DNA of 9,331 nucleotides from a bacterium (GTDB taxonomy: Bacteria > Sumerlaeota > Sumerlaeia > UBA8349): contig JABMPG010000022.1 of NCBI GenBank assembly GCA_013203855.1, forward strand, positions 1 to 9,331. Direction: 5' to 3'. Positions 1 to 7,662 of the stretch are shown one piece after another. A program made the translations under genes and the position numbers. Every line of letters begins with the position of its first letter. Position 1 is the first letter of the stretch. Under the pieces are notes generated by a model, which saw only the letters and a list, made by a program, of their open reading frames with translations, searched no databases and was not told the origin of the DNA.

Positions 1-1
1 C

Positions 2-3000
2 GACATGATCCACCTCCAGCAGATCGCCACGCCGGTCCATGATATCGCGGCGGGTCTTTGCCTGGCCCTTGCCCGCAGCTTCATGTCGACTGTTGCCAAG
101 GGCGCATCCTTCGAGCGGCCCGTCGCCTTCCTCGGCGGGGTCGCTTCGAACTCCGGCATGGTCATGGCCTTTGAAAAGGTTCTGAACCTGGGGAAGGGCG
201 AGTTGATCATCCCCTCTCATCATCGCACTCTCAGCGCCATCGGCGCGGCTCTCACCCTTCTCGAAGAAGAACGCGAGACTCCTTTTCACGGTGTCGATGC
301 CCTGCGCACGGCCACCGACTCCCGCGAGGAAGCCGTTGACGAACACCAGCCCCGCCTGCGGCCGTTCCTCACACCCGCCGGGACACCCGATCTCACCATC
401 GAGACCCTCCCCGACGGTGACGGGAAAGTGGACGCCTACATCGGGATCGACATCGGATCGATCAGTACCAACGTGGTCGCCATCGATAGCGAGAACCGGA
501 TCCTGTCCAAGCGCTACCTCTGGACGGCCAGCCAGCCCATCGAGGCCGTACGCAAGGGTCTCGATGAGATCCGCGACGAGATCGGGGGCCGCATCACAGT
601 CCGGGGCGCGGCCACTACCGGCTCGGGCCGCTACCTGATCGGCGAACTGGTGGGTGCCGACGTCATCCGTAACGAGATCACCGCCCAGGCCACCGCTGCC
701 ATCTTCCTCGATCCCCGAGTCGACACGATTTTCGAGATCGGCGGACAGGATTCGAAGTACATCAGCATCGACCACGGCACGGTGTGCGATTTCGAGATGA
801 ACAAGGCCTGTGCCGCCGGCACCGGCTCCTTCCTGTCGGAGCAGGCCGAACGCCTCGGCGTGGACCTGAAGGAGGAATTCAGTTCCTTCGCCCTCGACGC
901 GCCTCGCCCGGTCAGTTTGGGCGATCGCTGCACGGTTTTCATGGAATCCGACCTCGTCCAGTACCAGCAGCGCGGCGCCGAGACGCCCGACCTCCTGGCG
1001 GGCCTGGCCTACTCGATCGTTCACAACTATCTCAACCGCGTCGTCGGGGACCGCCGCATCGGCGAACATATCTTTTTCCAGGGCGGCACGGCCTTCAACA
1101 AAGCCGTCGTCGCGGCCTTTAACAGCGTCTTGGGCAAGGAAATCATCGTCCCGCCCCACCATGAAGTCACCGGCGCGATCGGCGCGGCCATGCTCGCCCG
1201 AGACAAGAGCGATGGAACGACCCGGTTCCGCGGCTTCGACTTCAGCAATCTGAAATACGAGGTGAAATCCTTCGTCTGCAAATCGTGCGACAACCTGTGC
1301 GAGATCCGGCGCGTCCAGCTCGAAGGCGAACGGCCTCTGTACTACGGCAGTCGCTGCGAGAAATACGAGGTGGATCACCACGTCTCCGCCGGCGCGGATC
1401 TGCCCGATCTCTTCGCCGAACGCGAAGCTCTCCTGCACCGCGCGCCCCGGCCCGGTGGCGCGCGCCCCGCCACGACCCGGGGAACCGTCGGCATTCCCCT
1501 CGCCCTGTCCTTCCACGATTTCCTGCCCTTCTGGCGCACCTTCTTCGAGGAACTCGGTTTCGAGGTCATTCTCTCGGGCGAGACGACCAAGACAACGGTC
1601 CACAAAGGCGTCGAGAGCGTCGTGAATGAGACCTGCTTCCCCGTCAAGGTCGCTCACGGCCACATCCTGCAGATTCTCGAGAAGAAGCCCGACTTCCTCT
1701 TTCTTCCCAGTCTCGTCGACTCCAAGACCGAGGATTTCGGGCCCCAGGACCGTTCCGTCTTCAACTGTCCCCTCGTCCAGACCATCCCCTACACCGCCGC
1801 CAGCGCCATCGACTTCTCGAAATACGAGTCGACGGTCCTCACCCCCGCCCTTCACATGCAGTGGGGGCTCGACCACGTCGAAAAGGAAATGTCGCGGTAC
1901 GCCCGCGCCCTCGGAGCCAGCCGGACCAGCATCCGCCGGGCCCTTCGTCAGGCCCAAACCGCGCAGGACGCCTTCTTCGAGGCCTTGGAAAAACGCGGCA
2001 GGGAAATCCTCGACACGCTCCCCGAGGACCAGACCGCCCTCGTGATCGTCTCGCGACCCTACAACGGCTGCGACCTCGGCCTGAACCTCGACCTTCCCAA
2101 AAAGATCCGCAACCTCGGCGCGCTGCCGATCCCGATGGACATGCTTCCCCTGAGCGAGGTGGCTCTGCCCGAGAAGTGGCGCAAGGTCTACTGGAGATAC
2201 GGGCAGCGCATCCTCAAAGCCGCCGAGGTCATCAAGACCGATCCGCGCCTCTTCGCGGTCTACATCACCAACTTCAGTTGCGGACCCGATTCGTTCCTCC
2301 TTGATTACTTCCGGGGCGAGATGGCCGAAAAGCCCCACCTGTTGCTCGAGATCGACGAACACAGCGCCGACGCCGGCCTCATTACCCGCTGCGAAGCCTT
2401 CCTCGACACGCTTGAGAACCTGTCACGCCACGGCGGACGCCGCACCGTTGAGACCTCTCCCTGGGTAGCGCGTCAGTTCACCAACCACCGCCGCCTCTAC
2501 CTGCCTAACATGTCGGCCCACGCGTATCCCCTCGCCGCGGCGCTTCGCTCGGTCGGCATCGAGGCCGAAGTCATGGACGAGTCCAACGAAGAATCAATCT
2601 ACTGGGGCGAACGCTTCACCTCCGGCCGCGAGTGCTATCCCTGCCTCCTGACCACCGGCGATATCGTGCGCCAGACCCGCCAGCCCGACTTCGATCCCAA
2701 GCGCTCCGCCTTCTTCATGGCCTCCGCCGACGGCCCCTGCCGGTTCGGACAATACAACCGTCTCCATCGCGGCGTGCTCGACAAACTCGGCCTGGAGGAC
2801 GTGCCCATCTTCGCCCTCGAACAGGACAGCGAGTACGACACCGTCACCGCCTCCATGGGCCCCCAATTCGAGCGGCGCGCCTGGAATGGTATTGCCGCCG
2901 TGGACTGCCTCGAAAAACTCGCTCTGGAAAAGCGACCCTTCGAAACCGAGCCGGGGCAGACCGATGCCTGGTTCCAGCGCTCGGTCGCCCTTGTCTCCGG

Positions 3001-3688
3001 CGCGATTCAGCAGTCCCGTGGCGAGCTCTTGGAAGCCCTCCCCGGCATCCGCCGCGACTACGAAAAAATCGCCTTCGAACGCAAGCCGGACTGCCCGCTC
3101 ATCGCTCTCGTCGGCGAGGTTTATGTGCGGGCCAACGTCTTCGCCAACAGTGATCTCGTCCGCAACATCGAATCGCTGGGGGGGCAGGCTGCCGTGCCCA
3201 CTATGAGTGAATGGATCCAGTACACCCGCCTCGCGCGCGGCTGGCGGCACAAGGCCTTCGGGAAATACGGCAAACTCCTCGGCCTCACCATCGCCGACCA
3301 TGTTCTGCATGGCGACGAGAACAAGATCTACGGCTTCTTCGGCAGGAAGCCCGACCCATCCCCCGCCCGCGTGATAGAACACGCCCGCCCCTATCTCGAC
3401 CCGAGTTTCCAGGGCGAAGCCATCCTCACCATCGGCAAAGCCGTCGAACTCGTCCAGCACGAGGGCGCCGTCGGCATCGTCAACACCATGCCTTTCACCT
3501 GCATGCCCGGCACGATCTGCACGGCCCTCCTCAAACGCGTTCGCGAGGACCACGACGACATCCCCGTCCTCAACCTCGCCTTCACCGGTCAGCAAACCCT
3601 CAACAACCGGATCCGCCTCGAAGCCTTCCTCTACCAGGCCCGAGAATACCGGGAGAAACGAGACGAAAGGGCCTGCGCAAAACAGTAG
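2..3688 (+). CDS. 2-hydroxyacyl-CoA dehydratase activase-like protein, tandem ASKHA + DUF2229 fusion (5' partial)
   Basis: The reading frame is open to the left edge, so the true start lies outside; residues are numbered from the ATG at 5. In HgdC-type activators an ASKHA ATPase with a [4Fe-4S] cluster uses ATP to drive low-potential electron transfer to a dehydratase or benzoyl-CoA-reductase-type partner. Residues 1-90 are the end of a first ASKHA domain (FLGGVASNSG at 42-51). Residues 144-400 are a complete second one: phosphate loop GIDIGS at 147-152, GGQDSK at 246-251, cluster cysteines C269 (in KACAAGTG) and C309 (in GDRCTVF), 40 residues apart as compared with 39 in HgdC. A Cys cluster follows (C425, C428, C432, C451). 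The C-terminal ~730 residues match DUF2229/HgdB-like proteins: NETCFPVK (C543), NFSCGPD (C759), RECYPC (C877, C880), GPCRFGQY (C912) and PFTCMPGTIC (C1166, C1172). The partner and substrate are unknown; no separate dehydratase subunit is in view. It converges on the glycosidase cluster and is probably unrelated to it. Confidence 0.93.
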   Translation, partial: DMIHLQQIATPVHDIAAGLCLALARSFMSTVAKGASFERPVAFLGGVASNSGMVMAFEKVLNLGKGELIIPSHHRTLSAIGAALTLLEEERETPFHGVDALRTATDSREEAVDEHQPRLRPFLTPAGTPDLTIETLPDGDGKVDAYIGIDIGSISTNVVAIDSENRILSKRYLWTASQPIEAVRKGLDEIRDEIGGRITVRGAATTGSGRYLIGELVGADVIRNEITAQATAAIFLDPRVDTIFEIGGQDSKYISIDHGTVCDFEMNKACAAGTGSFLSEQAERLGVDLKEEFSSFALDAPRPVSLGDRCTVFMESDLVQYQQRGAETPDLLAGLAYSIVHNYLNRVVGDRRIGEHIFFQGGTAFNKAVVAAFNSVLGKEIIVPPHHEVTGAIGAAMLARDKSDGTTRFRGFDFSNLKYEVKSFVCKSCDNLCEIRRVQLEGERPLYYGSRCEKYEVDHHVSAGADLPDLFAEREALLHRAPRPGGARPATTRGTVGIPLALSFHDFLPFWRTFFEELGFEVILSGETTKTTVHKGVESVVNETCFPVKVAHGHILQILEKKPDFLFLPSLVDSKTEDFGPQDRSVFNCPLVQTIPYTAASAIDFSKYESTVLTPALHMQWGLDHVEKEMSRYARALGASRTSIRRALRQAQTAQDAFFEALEKRGREILDTLPEDQTALVIVSRPYNGCDLGLNLDLPKKIRNLGALPIPMDMLPLSEVALPEKWRKVYWRYGQRILKAAEVIKTDPRLFAVYITNFSCGPDSFLLDYFRGEMAEKPHLLLEIDEHSADAGLITRCEAFLDTLENLSRHGGRRTVETSPWVARQFTNHRRLYLPNMSAHAYPLAAALRSVGIEAEVMDESNEESIYWGERFTSGRECYPCLLTTGDIVRQTRQPDFDPKRSAFFMASADGPCRFGQYNRLHRGVLDKLGLEDVPIFALEQDSEYDTVTASMGPQFERRAWNGIAAVDCLEKLALEKRPFETEPGQTDAWFQRSVALVSGAIQQSRGELLEALPGIRRDYEKIAFERKPDCPLIALVGEVYVRANVFANSDLVRNIESLGGQAAVPTMSEWIQYTRLARGWRHKAFGKYGKLLGLTIADHVLHGDENKIYGFFGRKPDPSPARVIEHARPYLDPSFQGEAILTIGKAVELVQHEGAVGIVNTMPFTCMPGTICTALLKRVREDHDDIPVLNLAFTGQQTLNNRIRLEAFLYQAREYREKRDERACAKQ

Positions 3689-3706
3689 AATGTTCGACGT
3701 GGTTTG

Positions 3707-3742
3707 GGTGAACACGCCTCACGGTTGATCGTGTTGTACACC
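3707..3742. terminator. Possible hairpin in the convergent intergenic gap
   Basis: GGTG-AACACG at 3707-3716 pairs with CGTGTT (3730-3735) and CACC (3739-3742), leaving a 13-base loop and a 3-base bulge (GTA) on the 3' side. It lies between the stop of the activase gene and the stop of the GH42 remnant, where a terminator serving both strands would be expected. No T-tract follows on the + strand, and none is obvious on the - strand, so it is not a classic intrinsic terminator. Read it as a candidate structure only. Confidence 0.25.
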
Positions 3743-3776
3743 TCGGCCCAAGGCGCCCCCGGGAGAAACTTCGTAA

Positions 3777-4161
3777 TCACCCAGTCTTGGCAACCAGGAC
3801 GGCGCGGGGTTTCAGGACAATCTCTCCCTCATAGGCGATCCCGGACTCCACGTCAGTCAGGCACGTAGGGCCGATCGGGACTCTCTGTCGGGTATCCGTG
3901 AAGTTCAGCAGGAAATAGAACCGACTGTCGCCGGTGTCCCGAATCTGGATGCCAACTCCTTCGGGAAGGTCGGTCTCGAGCGCCTGCTGGACACCGGCCC
4001 GTTTGACCAAGGCCTTGTAGAACGGATCGAGAAAGGCTTCCTTGCCCCGGAAGGCGAGGTACCAGGCTTCGCCTTGGCCGAAGTGGTTACGTGTGACGGC
4101 GGGGCAACCGTTTCCTCATCGACAACATTCTCAAAATCGGCGTCCGTTGTTTCATATTCAT
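3777..4161 (-). pseudogene. GH42 beta-galactosidase remnant: start region plus C-terminal end only
   Basis: From 4115 down to the TGA at 3779-3777 one frame reads 112 residues typical of the end of GH42 beta-galactosidases: CPAVTRNHFGQGEAWYL at its start, then a GVGIQIRD strand and RFYFLLNFTD, and a final ELK-like strand ending PRAVLVAKTG. Full GH42 enzymes are roughly 650-700 residues, so the catalytic barrel is missing. That frame is blocked upstream by a TGA at 4118-4116. Just beyond it, an ideal Shine-Dalgarno site precedes an ATG at 4161-4159 in another frame, which reads 24 codons (MNMKQRTPIL...) and stops at 4089-4087. The simplest reading is that a gene lost most of its body and the ends joined out of frame somewhere between about 4113 and 4161. 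It is last in the - strand cluster, 40 bases after the GH127-like gene. A misassembly that collapsed the gene would look the same. The family call is firm; the history is inferred. Confidence 0.75.
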
Positions 4162-4169
4162 ATCGCAAT

Positions 4170-4176
4170 CTCCTCC
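4170..4176 (-). promoter_or_regulatory. Shine-Dalgarno site GGAGGAG of the GH42 remnant
   Basis: GGAGGAG on the - strand lies 8 bases before the ATG at 4161-4159. This is near-ideal spacing and is what marks that ATG as the original start of the broken gene. A TTG at 4168-4166 that opens another frame is only one base from the site, too close to be used with it. Confidence 0.7.
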
Positions 4177-4201
4177 CACTTCTAAGGGCGGGCTCTTTGT
4201 T

Positions 4202-5935
4202 TCAGTCGCGGAACAAGGCCTGTCTCGCGTGCCACCGTTCGGTGAGATTCTCACTATCATAGACGGGAACCAGTGTAATCTCGCCGCCTTTCACGCGGTA
4301 GCGCGCGCCCCCCAAGGCCTCGAATTCCGTTTCGGCTGCAAGGGCCTCCGCCGTGGCCGGTTCCGGCGGCCGGGTTGGATCGAAAGACTCCGGCGGGGAC
4401 TGGTCGAGGACCAGTAGGAGAGGCCCGTGACGGAAGGAATGGTGGCCGGAGATGTTGTTCTCTCCGTGAGTCGGCACGACGTGAAGGCCGAGACCGAAGT
4501 CATAATCGAGGACGTCGCCCTTCTTGAGATCTGCTGTCACTTCCACAAAGCCCTTCGCCTTGCTGTGCGGCACTCTTTTGCCGTTAATGCGGATCTGGGG
4601 GGGGTGAGTGTTCCAGGGCGGCAGGAAGAACCGGATCGTGCGGTTCTGATCTGTTTTTGCCCCCAAGATTTCGAGACGAACGGAACCCTCGTAAGGGTAA
4701 CTCGTGGTTTCTCGAAGGGTGAGGCCGGCGATCTTGGCGGTGGCATTGTGGAAGATCGGGAGCCAGATGTCTTTGCCGTCGGTCTGGAATGACGCCTCGG
4801 CCGCCCGCGCGAAGAATTCACCTCCCCGCATGGTGCAACACCAGTACACCTCATAGGTGCGGGGCTTGAGAATGGTCGGATCGTAGGCGGCGGGCCCGCC
4901 GTCCATCTCGGGCAGCTCGGCTCCCAGGCACATGTCCGTGCCGAAGCTGCCGTCCACGCGGAAGGCGTGGGCCATGCCGTTATAGAAGATGTGATGGGCG
5001 GCAGCCTGGTACTTCGCCTGCCCGGTCAGTCGCCAGAACCAGTGGGCAAGGATATAGGAGTCGATGATGGCGCAGGGCTCGGTCCACCGCGGACAGCCCC
5101 ACCAGTTGTAGTTGCCGTAGTGCTCGGTCATGGCGTGACTCATGTAGCGATCGAAGACGCGGCGGGCAATAGGTAGATATTTCCGGTCGCCGCCGTTTTC
5201 GACATACCGGCAGATGCCGCGCAGGCAAGACAGAGTCGCGTGGGTCTGGACGAAGCACTCCTCGAGATGGAGCTTGGTGAAGCGCTGGATCATCGTCTGG
5301 ATCATGGCTTCGAGTTCAGGCCACTTCAGGTAGCGCCACGCCTCGGTGATGCCGTCCAGAGCGATAAACGCGCAGCCCGTGTCGCTGGTTGCCTTATGTG
5401 TTTTCGTCTTGCTCTGAAGGTGGGATAGCTCCCAATTCTCGGGACCTTCGCGCTCTTCCGGAGTGAGGGGATAGGTGCGGAAGTTGTCTCCGACAGGCAG
5501 GAACAAGTTGCGGAGAATCCGTTCTGCGATGGCACGGACTTTTCGGTCCTTCTTCCATTCACAATAGCCGATGAGACCGCGCACCAGCCAACTGTGGCCG
5601 GACAGTTGCTGCTCGTTGGCCCAGCCCGTATCGCAGATTTTCCCGAAGTAGCCCTTCTCATTCAGATGGCCGGGCAGCCGCGCGATGATCTCGTCGAGCC
5701 ATGCCGGTTCGCGGTGGGTGGCCTGGGCCTGAGACACGAGAGCGAGGATGATGCGTCCCTCCCAGTCCCCCGGCCAGCCATGCTGATCGGCCTTGAACAC
5801 CTCGTGAGGATGATACCATTTCCCTTCCAGACGGGCGTAGTTCTTGCCGCTGCGGAAAGCCAGTTCACCCCGGGTCGTCTGTTTCGAAAGATCGACGGGT
5901 GCGGGCTTCTTCCAGCCATTGTTCTGTTTCGACAT
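4202..5935 (-). CDS. GH127-like (DUF1680) glycoside hydrolase, putative beta-L-arabinofuranosidase
   Basis: A 577-residue protein of the (alpha/alpha)6-barrel DUF1680/GH127 family, whose characterised member HypBA1 of Bifidobacterium longum removes beta-L-arabinofuranose using a cysteine nucleophile on a zinc site (Glu338, Cys340, Cys417, Cys418). The same set is visible here: E286-x-C288 in RWTEPCAII and the pair C366-C367 in YWCCTMR, 78 residues after C288 compared with 77 in HypBA1. E271 (MTEHYG) lies where the general acid/base Glu322 would be, less certainly. Helical barrel residues run to about 400, followed by beta-sandwich segments (RIRFFLPPW at about 433-441, INGKRVP at about 450-456). 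It is shorter than HypBA1 (658). No signal peptide is visible, so it probably acts in the cytoplasm on imported oligosaccharides. It starts 22 bases after the GH27 stop and has a strong ribosome binding site. Substrate within the family (arabinofuranose or another sugar) cannot be fixed from sequence alone. Confidence 0.85.
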   Translation of the reverse strand: MSKQNNGWKKPAPVDLSKQTTRGELAFRSGKNYARLEGKWYHPHEVFKADQHGWPGDWEGRIILALVSQAQATHREPAWLDEIIARLPGHLNEKGYFGKICDTGWANEQQLSGHSWLVRGLIGYCEWKKDRKVRAIAERILRNLFLPVGDNFRTYPLTPEEREGPENWELSHLQSKTKTHKATSDTGCAFIALDGITEAWRYLKWPELEAMIQTMIQRFTKLHLEECFVQTHATLSCLRGICRYVENGGDRKYLPIARRVFDRYMSHAMTEHYGNYNWWGCPRWTEPCAIIDSYILAHWFWRLTGQAKYQAAAHHIFYNGMAHAFRVDGSFGTDMCLGAELPEMDGGPAAYDPTILKPRTYEVYWCCTMRGGEFFARAAEASFQTDGKDIWLPIFHNATAKIAGLTLRETTSYPYEGSVRLEILGAKTDQNRTIRFFLPPWNTHPPQIRINGKRVPHSKAKGFVEVTADLKKGDVLDYDFGLGLHVVPTHGENNISGHHSFRHGPLLLVLDQSPPESFDPTRPPEPATAEALAAETEFEALGGARYRVKGGEITLVPVYDSENLTERWHARQALFRD

Positions 5936-5940
5936 GGTTT

Positions 5941-5948
5941 CTCCTCCT
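5941..5948 (-). promoter_or_regulatory. Shine-Dalgarno site AGGAGGAG of the GH127-like gene
   Basis: AGGAGGAG on the - strand ends 5 bases before the ATG at 5935-5933 and lies within the 22-base gap after the GH27 stop codon. It fixes the start and supports translation from a shared transcript. Confidence 0.8.
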
Positions 5949-5957
5949 GGGCGTATC

Positions 5958-7589
5958 CTATTGAACTACAAACAGGCCGACCCCGTTGGGACTGAGCCTG
6001 ACCGAAATACCACCAGCGCGGGTGCCAAGGTCTTTCTGGCGCCAGACGTCGTAGACCTTCTTTTCCCCGGACTCACCTATCTCATCCCAACCGACTTCAA
6101 CGACACGCTCCTGTTCGGAATTCCGGTTGAAGACCCCAAGCGCCCTGGACCCGTTCGCCAGGTTCTTCACCATGACTGCCTCCCTACCTTCCTCATTGCG
6201 CAGCACTTTGGCGACATGCCCCAGCTCGTCCTGGTTGATGTTCAGCACGTCGGCGTTGGACAGCAGACCGATGGTGAAATCACTCACGTTCAGAACATCG
6301 TTGGAGACGAAGAATGGCGCGCAAATGATCGACCAGAGCGTGACATACTGGTATTCTTGGTTCGTGCTGAGCGCGCACGGCTTTGAAGGCTCAAAATGGT
6401 TGCCACTGGTATTCACCTGATGGCCGACATGCAGGAAGTCCGGGTCGTTCCATTGGCCCGGCTTGCTGTATTCGCGACACTCGGTGGCGGCACGTAGCGC
6501 CACGTCGAAGTAGGTCTGCACTTTCTTGTTCAGGTCGCCGCCGATTCGCCAGGTATGATAGCCGATCTCCGGTGCCCACTCCCAAGGATCTTCCTTCCCG
6601 TACTGGCAGAGGTTCATGAGAAAATCACGGTCCGTCGCACGGAGATATTCAGCCATCGGCCTCCAGAATTCCTTCTGGTGCAGTCCCGGAGTTTCCTTGC
6701 GCAGGCCGCCTAGCACACCGACGCCCGTACACATGTCGTATTTGAGCAGGTCAAAACCCCACTCCGCATACTGCTCCGCATCCTGTTGTTCGTGCTCGCA
6801 GGAGCCGGTCAAACTGTTGCAGGTATGACGGCCGGGAGAGCTGTAGATGCCGGCTTTCAGGCCGAAGGAATGGATATAGTCTGTCAGCGCCTTCATATCC
6901 GGGAAGTACCCATTCGGCAGGATGTTGCCGTTCGCGTCGCGCGGTTCGCCGACCACTTTGTCAAAATCGATGCCTTTCTTTATCCTTATGTAGCGCTCAT
7001 TGCCGGGGTCGATCACCTTAATCCTGTAGTCTTTCGGGCTCAACCGCGGCCATCCGTCATCGATGCTGACGTACTGGAAGCCGACATCCGCCAGACCGCG
7101 CTCGACGAACAGATCGGCGGCCGCCCGGATAATCCCATCATTGATGTTCGAGGCGTGCCCACCCCAGTGGTTCCATCCGGTCGGCGGCGTGAGCGCCATC
7201 CTATCACCCACCACCAATTTGAATGCGCGTTCGGCCTTTCCAAGCGCGTTCTTCGCGACAAAGGTCATGGGATAGTCGCCCTTCGTCGCAGGCGTGACAC
7301 CCGTGATGATGCCCTTCCCGGCATCCAGCTTCAGGCTATCGGGCAATCCCTGAACGGCGAATTGAATTGGCCGCTCGCCCTGGGTAGGGAGGCGGTAGAT
7401 GAACTGCTTGCCGGGCCGCGCTCCATAAACCTTCGGCCCGTTGATGCGCGGGAATTTCGCGGGAGCGGGCGTGAGGATTTCCTTTTTGCCGATCCGGGCG
7501 TCATATTCGCTGTACTCGCCCGGCGCAATCGAGACGATTGCCAGACATCCTGTTGTAAACAACATTGCTTTTCTCAGAGACAGATTCAT
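5958..7589 (-). CDS. Exported GH27 alpha-galactosidase-like enzyme with N-terminal Ig-like domain
   Basis: 543 residues from the chosen ATG at 7589-7587; another ATG at 7598-7596 would add three. GH27 enzymes are retaining alpha-galactosidases (some act on alpha-N-acetylgalactosamine or beta-L-arabinopyranose). Residues 1-25 form a signal peptide (LRK, then a hydrophobic run ending near SIAPG). Residues about 54-127 resemble a putative Ig (He_PIG) domain with GERPIQF, GLPDSLKLD and GIITGV. The barrel begins at about 131: LTPPTGWNHW, substrate-binding D177-D178 in SIDDGW, nucleophile D285 in LLKYDMC, acid/base candidate D352 in WRIGGDL, and NDPDFLHVG at 381-389. C257 and C287 sit where the conserved disulfide of rice alpha-galactosidase lies. 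The C-terminal ~85 residues form the usual antiparallel beta domain. The two catalytic Asp are 67 residues apart compared with 55 in rice enzyme, so a small insertion lies between them. It follows the URO-D-like gene by 73 bases and has only a weak ribosome binding site. Confidence 0.9.
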   Translation of the reverse strand: MNLSLRKAMLFTTGCLAIVSIAPGEYSEYDARIGKKEILTPAPAKFPRINGPKVYGARPGKQFIYRLPTQGERPIQFAVQGLPDSLKLDAGKGIITGVTPATKGDYPMTFVAKNALGKAERAFKLVVGDRMALTPPTGWNHWGGHASNINDGIIRAAADLFVERGLADVGFQYVSIDDGWPRLSPKDYRIKVIDPGNERYIRIKKGIDFDKVVGEPRDANGNILPNGYFPDMKALTDYIHSFGLKAGIYSSPGRHTCNSLTGSCEHEQQDAEQYAEWGFDLLKYDMCTGVGVLGGLRKETPGLHQKEFWRPMAEYLRATDRDFLMNLCQYGKEDPWEWAPEIGYHTWRIGGDLNKKVQTYFDVALRAATECREYSKPGQWNDPDFLHVGHQVNTSGNHFEPSKPCALSTNQEYQYVTLWSIICAPFFVSNDVLNVSDFTIGLLSNADVLNINQDELGHVAKVLRNEEGREAVMVKNLANGSRALGVFNRNSEQERVVEVGWDEIGESGEKKVYDVWRQKDLGTRAGGISVRLSPNGVGLFVVQ

Positions 7590-7599
7590 GATTACCATG

Positions 7600-7604
7600 C
7601 CTTT
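7600..7604 (-). promoter_or_regulatory. Weak ribosome binding site AAAGG of the GH27 gene
   Basis: AAAGG on the - strand is 10 bases before the ATG at 7589-7587 but only one base before the upstream ATG at 7598-7596. This spacing is the reason for preferring the downstream start. It is much weaker than the sites of the neighbouring genes. Confidence 0.4.
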
Positions 7605-7662
7605 CGCGTTGATTCTACAATGGTAGCATTAGATGTTACTTGACGCCTGTCTTGTTTCGGAA

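Noticed and set aside
2594..3715. Long open frame of 373 codons on the - strand opposite the end of the activase gene
   Set aside because: It lies fully antisense to a clearly conserved coding frame, and its translation is low-complexity Gly/Glu/Val-rich, as expected from GC-biased third positions of the + strand gene.
3690..3780. Gene fragment on the - strand in the convergent gap (reads ...PGAPWAEVYNTINREAC...)
   Set aside because: Only about 30 codons, no start or ribosome binding site and no family recognised; it cannot be told from chance.
6786..7643. Open + strand frame of 285 codons opposite the GH27 gene
   Set aside because: Antisense to the well-supported GH27 frame with all catalytic motifs; no recognisable protein family.
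7599..7662. Possible - strand promoter with a TAGAAT -10-like box before GH27
   Set aside because: No -35-like hexamer is present at suitable spacing, and the gap is short between co-directional genes.
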